A stretch of DNA of 64,000 nt, from contig NC_092583.1 in NCBI RefSeq assembly GCF_037975245.1, positions 15,915,264 to 15,979,263 of the forward strand, written 5' to 3'. The DNA comes from Apostichopus japonicus. Its lineage: Eukaryota; Echinodermata; Holothuroidea; Aspidochirotida; Stichopodidae. The translations under genes were made by a program, and so were the position numbers. How positions within the stretch are numbered: position 1 is the stretch's first letter; each line of letters starts with the position of its first letter. Below, one piece after another: positions 39,701-49,600 of the stretch. Below the pieces are notes generated by a model, which saw only the letters and a list, made by a program, of their open reading frames with translations, searched no databases and was not told where the DNA came from.

Positions 39701-42700
39701 CCGTCATTCATTCGTTCATTCACTCAGTCCGTCATTCATTCATTCATTCACTCAGTCCGTCATTCATTCATTCATTCACTCAGTCCGTCATTCATTCATT
39801 CATTCACTCACTCCGTCATTCATTCATTCACTCACTCCGTCGTTCATTCGTTCACTCACTCCGTCCGTCATTCATTCATTCACTCAGTCCGTCATTCATT
39901 CACTCGGTCCGTCATTCATTCATTCACTCAGTCAGTCATTCATTCATTCACTCAGTCCATCATTCATTTATTCATTCACTCACTCCGTCATTCAATTATT
40001 CATTCACTTAGTCCGTCATTCATTCATTCGTTCACTCAGTCCATCATTCACTCCGTCATTCATTCATTCACTCAGTCCGTCATTCATAAGTTCACTCACT
40101 CCCTCCGTCATTCATTCATTCATTCAGTCCATCATTCATTCATTCAGTCCGTCATTCATTCATACAGTCCGTCATTCATTCACTCAGTCCGTCATTCATT
40201 CATTCAGTCCGTCATTCATTCATACAGTCCGTCATTCATTCATTCATTCACTCAGTCCGTCATTCATTCATTCAGTCCGTCATTCATTCATACAGTCCGT
40301 CATTCATTCGTTCACTCACTCCGTCCGTCATTCATTCATTCATTCACTCAGTCCGTCATTCATTCACTCAGTCCGTCATTCATTCATTCACTCACTCCGT
40401 CCATTCATTCACTCAGTCGGTCATTATTCATTCACTCACTCCGTCCGTCATTCATTCATTCATTCACTCAGTCCGTCATTCACTCACTCCGTCCGTCATT
40501 CATTCATTCACTCAGTCCGTCATTCATTCATTCATTTATTCCGTCATTCATTCATTCCGTCATTCATTCATTCGTTTCTAAGGACAGAGAATCTTCCGGT
40601 GGAACAGGAACAACATTTTCTGCATAGCTACAGTTTTAATCATTGGCTCCCTAACAGATACATTTGTTTGATTTTAAAGGAGGAGGAGTACTCTGCATGG
40701 TATAACTACCGATATCTCCACGTAGGAAGTTTGCAGGAAACTTACCAACGCATTGTATCGGGACACAGCCAACACCGATGCCGTCTAACCGAAAATCCAT
40801 TCCATCTGGAATAACACGATTAGTATCCTTACTAATTCCCACACAGAAGTACTTTGTGGTGTCGCAAATGCCGTTGGTGTAACTTAATGTGACCTAAATA
40901 AAATAGAAATATAGAGAGGGGTGAGAAAGGGGGGAAGATAAACATAACTAGCTTCAAGAATGATCGGAATGGATACAGTGCGGCCTCCCAAACAGAACAA
41001 AATTATGTCGAGACAAAACGCAAAAATAGTAATCGAGAAATTTCACTATACAGTTACATATCTGGAAAATTCAATAACATCTTCCCTTTCATGTTGCACC
41101 ACACTCCACTAAAACATGCCTGATCATGTTTGAAGTTAATGTCTGTAATTGTAAGTAACCTTTAGTAATGTTTCAAATAATTTGTTCTTTTCAGGTTTCA
41201 TAAAGTCTTCATCTAAGAGACACATACTGAGCCTTTACAAAGAGGTAGCTGGACTAAAGATCTTTCCTCTGGAACGGTTGCAAATTGTGTGACAAGCGAC
41301 CTCTTCTGCAGTACTGTAGCCATGGCAGGCTCACGAACCATATTTTGACCTATTCACCAAACAAGCATGCTCCTCTCCAAGTCTGATACAAGAGATTGGA
41401 AAGTTCAATCTTCGTTTGAATCAATATGCTAAATACCCGCGAGTGTGTTAAAAAAAATATGACATTGGGATGCAAATAATGAGGACTTACAGTCGTGTCC
41501 AAAAATGACAGATCGTTTCCTCCTTCCACGTCCAGGTTCCTTTGTGCCATAGTTAGCGTTGCCTCTGCCGGATTCAAAGTAGTAATATCTGGGCTAGGTG
41601 CATTACTAATGGCTACCTGTAAGACCCAGAGGTCGGAACCTCGGACACTGCCGTAACGCGGGTCTGTCCCAAAAGTTACATCGAAGACCATCTGCTGACC
41701 GCCGGTCAACTCCTGCAAAGGGAACCCGTTTGATGTGACAGACGACTGAGACACGCGGGCACTTGTGATGGTGAGGCCTTTACAAAAAACAGAGAAAAAA
41801 ATGATCAAAGCAGAAAGAATCAAGGTTGGGATGGTAAAATGACTACATGGAGATGGGGAGGGTTTATGTATCCCAGGACACCCTTCTGTAACTCTCCCAC
41901 AAACACCCACCCCCTCCCTCCTCCCCTCTCCCCCCTCGGTGTTAACACATAAGCTATACTTGAATTTTTCATGTTATAGAATAAATGTGTCATGTATCTT
42001 TAAAGTCAATTCGAGCCTTATTTAACAAATCCTATTTGTGCATATTACTTATGCAGAGACAGTTCTGGTTTGGTCGTATTACAGAAATTAGTTGTAAATT
42101 AATCACAACCATACACAGATACCCACACATCACACCTACAGATAGAGCCTAAAGACCGAACCCATTCTACATGTCATAAAACTTAAAAAGCTATTTCAAC
42201 TTGACCAAATGGTTTGCAACGCAAAACAATAAACCATACTTAAAATAACCTCAAACCCTTCCCCTCTCTCCCCCCCCCCCCTCCCCATTTGGATGAATCA
42301 AGAGGAAATTCCCCAGACTAAAATTACGCCACACAATTGATGTTAATATAATCACATAAAAGAATATCAGAAACATTGTCATACCGTTGCAAGTAGCGTC
42401 TTCAAACAAAATTCCTCCACTAAAGGTGAAATCAACCGGGGAGTTGTCGTTCTTCAGGAGTCTTACAACGACAAATTGCATTTCACTACATTCATATGGG
42501 CTAAGATTCATCGTTGCTGTTATTCCGGAGAACGTAAGCATCCCTCCAGCTAAAAATCCTCTCCCATCCTGCCCTGTAAAATCAAATACAAACTTCCATT
42601 ATGACATGTAAAGTCAATCATTATAAAGAAAATGAACTGGCCAAGTTTGGTGATGATGAAAAGTGACTTAATGTCAGCCCTTTCATATATTGAAGAAATG

Positions 42701-45700
42701 GATATATGTGTATTAACACTCATCTACAAGAGTAATATATTCCACACTGTAAGTTGAAATTCTTATCTCCGTACCTTGTTTCTATCTCAAGATATGGTTG
42801 ATTTAGTATAGGCTCACCATTGTTAACCGGCTAATTAATTAATTAATTAATCAATTACTATCCTCTCGGCGATTACAAGAGCTGGTCTGTCATACCATCT
42901 TGGTAGTTTGTTCTTTCCTATTATCATCTTTTTTGTTGATGTAAACAATAAAATGTAATACCTTTTGTAACTTTGGCTTAAATAGCTCTCAATGTCCTCA
43001 GCATTTAGAATTTTTAGGCAACTGTTTTGTAGAAATATTTTAGGGAATTGAATATTATAAAGAGATGTTATATTGAAAGTGGTGACATCATTCACTCAGT
43101 TGTTGCCAGATGCATTCACAATATATCACACAAGAGTGGAAAATTCACATGTTCGTCAAAACAAAAATGCTATGAGGGTGTGGTCGTCACCTAAAGATGC
43201 ATAATCATTTTAGGAAAGAAATCAAAATAAGCCTCTGGAATATCTCTTGCACTTCCACAACAAATGTGGAAAAGAGTTTACTTTTACAGCATGTAAACTT
43301 AGGATACTGCATTTTATGCAAACTTGCATGTATATCAATTTGGTTTGACAGGATCGTAGTAATCTTAGTATCGAAATAGGCAGATGATTTGATGAAATAA
43401 ACAGATTAAACCTACCTGGAGGAATCACAGCAATGGTTCTGCTCGCATCCAAGACAGTCCTAGCACCATCTGCTACTGCAATCTCTATCGACCAAAGTCC
43501 TCCGGCATTCGCTGCCACGGATCCCCCATTACTATCAGATGCAAACGTGATGGTCTGAATGGTCACTGAATGGCTCGCTTTGTACTCTCCCAGTGGACTG
43601 CTCGTAAACGAACCACCTGTCACTATCAATCCTTACAAAATCAAAAGCAAACGTGCATGATTACGTTATACACTTTGTTGTTCTGCCGCACTTGAAGAAA
43701 GAGTGACATTTTGATGCAAAAATAAAGGGAAAGTATGGATGCTTGACCTGGGAGACGATGTAACTTATAGCCAAATATTCTGCTGCTTTTTTTTCTTTCT
43801 GTGGTTTACCAAGACATCCGTTAGTGATCATCATTTTAAGCCCAAAGGAGGACTGCCCTTTTTTTCCATACCACCAAACACTGTAGATATACTATTATAG
43901 TCACAGAGTGCTGTATCGTACCAAGATATTCTTTCGACATTTCCTGAAGTTTGCAAGGGATAGTACAAATCACCCCAAACCATATGAGGGAAAGGATATG
44001 GTGACTGTTTTGTAAATTTCACCAAATTTTTTTTTTCCTCTCATTATTATCTGGAAATAGCCCCAATATACAAACCTGCCCCACACACATTTCCCACACC
44101 TCCTTCCCACCACCTCTTTAAAATGAAAGTCACCTCAAATTACACAAGGTGAGGTGCAGGGGTAAGGAAGACCCCCCCCCCCATTGAAGCCTGTGAATTT
44201 GAGAGAGTCTCAACTCATTCAATACTTGATCAGAAACAGATATTCAAGGTCCATTATATGTAATAAACAGTTGTGAGACTAATGTTACACTGGGTTGCCA
44301 AGACTGTCACGTATACAAAATATTGTTGGAGCAATCTGAGCCACAGTCTAACAAAATGAACACATTTTGGAGACGGTCCACTGCTTCTGTAGGCACCGCC
44401 ATCGTCTCAAAGAATAATTATAAATTACATTTTAATATAGCGCTTAATTCAGCGCTTAATTCAGGGTTTCAAAGCGCTTTACATAGTAGGAAAGAGACAA
44501 AGGAAACCAAGCGAAAAAAAAGAAACTAGGAATCAAACAGAAATGTTTAAGTTGTCTCTTGGAACTCTTTACCATTTAAAACCAGTCCCTAATGTAAAAT
44601 TGGTTTGAACAGTAAATTAGGACTTGTCTTTTCCGGCAGTTATTTCAGTTGCTCATTGCTGTGAACAGTTATTTTTCTGAATTTTGGAGATTTAGATGTT
44701 TTTATTGTCATTATTATTACTTATCATTATCCTTATTAATATTAAGATAAATATAGAGTTCAGAAGTGGGTCAGTGTCGGTGGTGATATATTATGGGAAC
44801 TAACCAACTGACTTATTCAGAGTAAATGTCAACCATGTATAGCTGGGTATCCTTCCAGGGTTAAACTTTTACCTTTCTTTGGCATCTGTACAACAGCATG
44901 CTGAATTAGAACAAAAGAAGGTCTTTATTTTTCCTTTTTCTCTTTTCCATTTTAATTTCTCTTTGTTTCATGCTAAAAAAAACACTGGTTTCGTCAATCG
45001 GTCTTTACTTTGAACCTTAAATTTCTTTGCACAACAAGTTGCCTCTGTTTATAATAAATGTACCTGTACAACCGATTTCCCTGCATGCAACACTCGCTTC
45101 TGGGGGCTGAAACTCAAGAGTGTAGGGAGGCAAAGGGTTAGCAGCCTTCCTCACATCCACGCATACATAGGAGAGTTGATTGCAACCCACCGACAACAGA
45201 TTGAGTGTTGCAGTAACCTATTCAAAAGTGTTCAAAAAGAAGTTGGTTGATAAAGAAAAGTGGTTAATCAAAAGAAAAAAATATTATCATATATAAGACA
45301 CTCAAGGGGGGGGAAGGGAGAATTGATAAACAAACATCAATCACAGATTCCTTATACTGAAGAAGAGAGAGGTATAAGAAGCTACTAAAGATTCAACTTT
45401 CATCGAAGATGGAGAAAAGTTCAACATTTTATCAAAGACTTTGAATTTTTTTATATCAAGACTTCGTTTTACTTTACCTCATATTTGCCACTAGTTTTTG
45501 AAAGTTTCGACTTATTCTTGAAAATTTTAAACTTTTTACTAACATTTGAGCTTTTTTTCTCAAAGTTCAACTTTTTGTCTCCAAACTGTAACCTATCATT
45601 TCATATCAAATTTATGGCGGGGGGGGGGGGGGGAGGAGGGGTTATGGGGTTGGACACTATGTGCATGCTCTCCCACAGATTCCAGTAATTTTTAACAAAA

Positions 45701-46536
45701 AGGTCACATTTTCATTACTTTTTTTATTATTTTCTAAACAAAACAGAACATTTTAATTAAAGCAATGAAAATTGGACAATCCTTATTAATAAATGGGTCA
45801 CTTTTGAAGGTTTTCCAAAATATTTGTGGAGAGCGAGGGGAGAGGGAGGGGAACCTCTGTTCCTCTGGCTCCACTGCATCTGCTTTTGATGCAAGTTAAC
45901 AGTTTCAAGGACCATAATGACTACTATGGTTTTTCTAGCAAAAATGCATCATCAGGTTTACTACCTGTGGCAATACAGAAACACCGTCATTTTGTATTCC
46001 ATGTACTGCTGTTGAAGGGGTATATGTAGCTGGATACTTTTCTCCTCTACCATCGGGCTGAAGGTTACCAAACACCTCAACTTCTGTCAGCCTAGTCCCT
46101 GCCAACAAAAAATACAAGACCCTACATTATGAAATATTGCCTTTAATTTGTCAAATTGTTTGATACGTTTGATACCAAGAATGTACGAAACAGGTTTATC
46201 GAACTGCTTTAGGAAATTGGTATCCATCTAAGAACACAAACATCCACCTTTTATGCTAGTGTTCAACACCGACAGCTACTGTACATACAAAGCTAGTGTC
46301 CAAAACAAAAAAGTTTACCTAAACGCTAGTGTACTGCTCAGGCACACATCTCTGATAACACATATTGGGATACAATTACATACAAACCTACTACCAGTAG
46401 GACCTGATATGTAAACTAAATCATGATATTTTGGGATTTTGTAGCCAAAAGTGTTAGAATTAGAGAAAGGTAATGTTTGTTATACATTAGTATAACTGAC
46501 AAAATAAGTTGATTTTGCTTTTTATCCCTTGAAGTT

Positions 46537-46612
<76 letters not shown>

Positions 46613-49600
46613 GCACTCAAATTTGCCTTTTCATCTTGGCCTTATATCAAAGTTAACATTTTGTCTGAAGTCATCTCATATTAAGTAGGATACAAGGAAT
46701 TGTATTTGGTGGAAAATGTATATAACTATTATGACAAGGCACCTCCTTGAAAAAAAATTTCTTGTCATATCATTCCATCAGAAATACAGTAGTAGCATGA
46801 ACATTCTTATTTGTTATATGCTTAGGACACAGATGCCAGTATCATAATTAAAGCGCAACATTCAGTTTACAAGATATATTAACATATCAACTGATAAGAC
46901 TCACACCCCAACATTTCAGTTTGCCCATGGGTTTTAGAGCGGGGAGTGTATCAGCATGCTCATTCACTCACCCACTGTACATAGACTACTATGACATGGA
47001 TGCTATAGTCTAGGGAGTATTCAACCTCACCATCCCTAATTGTTCTCATGGGGTATGATGAATCAGGTGGTTAGGAGGAAGCATCAATTACGTATGCTTT
47101 TAAGATTCCTTCTTCTTCAACTTGGACCATATTTTGCATAGGCTACAGTTGCAGTTGTAACTGGTCACCGAGCCGCGGCGTAAGCTATGCAGATACAGAC
47201 CAGTTCCTTCAACAAGTATTACACTCTAAAAACAATGTCTCAATCAAATCATAAATATTTCTGTCTGAGGACCTGAAAATGTTGTTTGCTAAATAAAGTG
47301 ATAGTGACATTTTACACTTTTGAATGATTCCATATTCGTATGCATCCTTTGGAGCCACAGATTAAGAGTGTGTACAGCCTACACCCCCTCCCCCCCACCC
47401 TCCCCCTTACAACAATTTTCATTTTTCTGAGTGGGGAGAATGCACAAAAATCCAAGACTTGGCTTCAACTACCTCATGTTCACAGTATGCTCTCCTCTTT
47501 TAGAGAAATCCTGGATCTGCCCTAAGTGTGTTTTGACAGTTTACTTTGGTTGTCAACGTACCACTGCCTCATTCAAAGGTCAAATCTATTTATTTATTTA
47601 GGTTTACAGTCTTGTTCAGGGCCAAGGCCCTCTCACACGACTTTACAACCCTGGTCATTGGTAACTTGACACACCTTCACACCAAAGTGTGCACAATTCA
47701 ATCAATCTCTCCTGGGGCACCACAGTGCACCACAACCATGTGTCCCCCGGGGGACTTCCCATAGGGTGCAGCCACAAACCGGCACACGCAACTATATTTA
47801 CAAGTTACCTCGTACCAGGTCCCCATTTATACACCTGGGTGAAGAGAGGCAATGGAGATAAAGCGCCTTGCCCAAGGATACAAGGCAATGATCTGGCCAG
47901 GGCTCTAACCTGTAATCCTTAGATCACAAGTCCACTGCCTTAACCACTTGACCACAACGCCCTCAAATCTTAACTCAATGTAAAGAGTAGAGACAGGTTG
48001 AAAGAAAATTTAAAGAACATTACCTTGCACGGAGCCATACATGCTATTAGCTGTTAGTTGAATCACCAAATTTAATTCATTAGATGCATCTCCTTGCATA
48101 AGATTGTCTCTGTTTGTAAGTAACGGTTCTACTCGATCAACGACCACACCTTGAATATAAAAAGTACACAAGAAAAAAACAAATATGAGGAGAAAATTCT
48201 TTTAATTTCATGTCTAAACTTGAGCATCATCTTTAACCAGCAGATGATCTTTTGTCCCTATGAGTTTCGAGGAAATATTTCCAAGAAATTAACTGTTTAT
48301 AGATTCATTTCATCTAAATTTATCTTCAATTTATCTTAATTTTAATTAAAACACCACAACATGGTGAATGATAAGTGATTATTTAAAAATAAAATTTGTA
48401 GACCAGCTACTAAGTAATTTAAGACTGAGCAGAGTGCAGAAGAAATTGAATAGAAATCTCATACTTGAAGTTATTATGTAACAAACTTAGAAAATCGTAA
48501 TACTTTACATAATCACCAATACAGTTGGAGAAACTAAACATCTCACATAAAACATTTTTGGTAACAAAAAAAGGATATTCTTTCCAAAAATATTGAAGAT
48601 GTAAAATGGTGATGACTTTTCCCAATAAAAGCAAACGTCAAATACCGGTAATCTGACCTAGTTTCGAATGAGGTGTAACAGAAGTGTAAGACACCACCAT
48701 CTATCCCAGAAAATACACACACAGCTTGCTACCGTCGGTAATTAGACACTAGTGTAAAGTCAGTACATACAGCTGCGGTCAATACCCACAGCACAGTGTA
48801 CAAACGTTACAGCGATGGACATCTCAGGTCCAGCTAAAGATAACAAGGTAACATGTTTCATTACTGTCTGCATTTTGTAGCGACACAAACAAAACGTCAC
48901 TTGCAAGCAACAGAAAGTTAACTTTTTCAGATGGCCGCACATGGTTTGGGGACAGTCTTCAATGCCTTTAAGAGAAAATACAATTAAGAGAAACAAGACA
49001 GCGAGCACTGGTTTTTACCCACAAACTAGGTCATAGCTTGATGTTTCATACTGACCTCTGCAAACAATTTCAATGCAACCTGGTGCGTCGGCCGGCACAA
49101 GTTGAAAGGCTGTACTGGTCGCAGGGTTCATGAGGATGTTGACGCAGATCAGATCCACGGAGTCACACGTGACAGACGTCAGGTCGAACATTACTGGCAC
49201 ATTATCAAACCTTAGCACCTCACCTGGAGCAGGATTGTTAAGAATGGTAGGGATGGGGTTTGCAATCGCTTGTATTTTGGCACCGGGTGACAGGTCTGGA
49301 TTTTGCCTGAGTCCAGTGGTCAAGAACACGTCCAGCTGCCACAAGTCGGTACCTGCGATTGTCCCACCAGCTGCACTAGTGGCGCCAGAAACACCGGCAA
49401 TAGAATAACTGCTGGCTGTTGTTCTTTCAAGGATGAAGGCATTTGAATCAGTGTCCAGGAAAATTCCGGTGATGGCTGTGTAGGAAAATTATAACCAAAA
49501 AAAAACTGAGAAGCAAAATTTCTAAGCAATGGTCCCAATGGCTTAAGATCTGGTTGTTTAAACAAAGTGGCTATTTTTACGACTAAGAGTAACAATAATT

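Noticed and set aside
39595-40011. 138-codon His/Ser/Phe-rich ORF
   Set aside because: It is produced by the (catt)n array with a period that avoids stops; no independent coding evidence.
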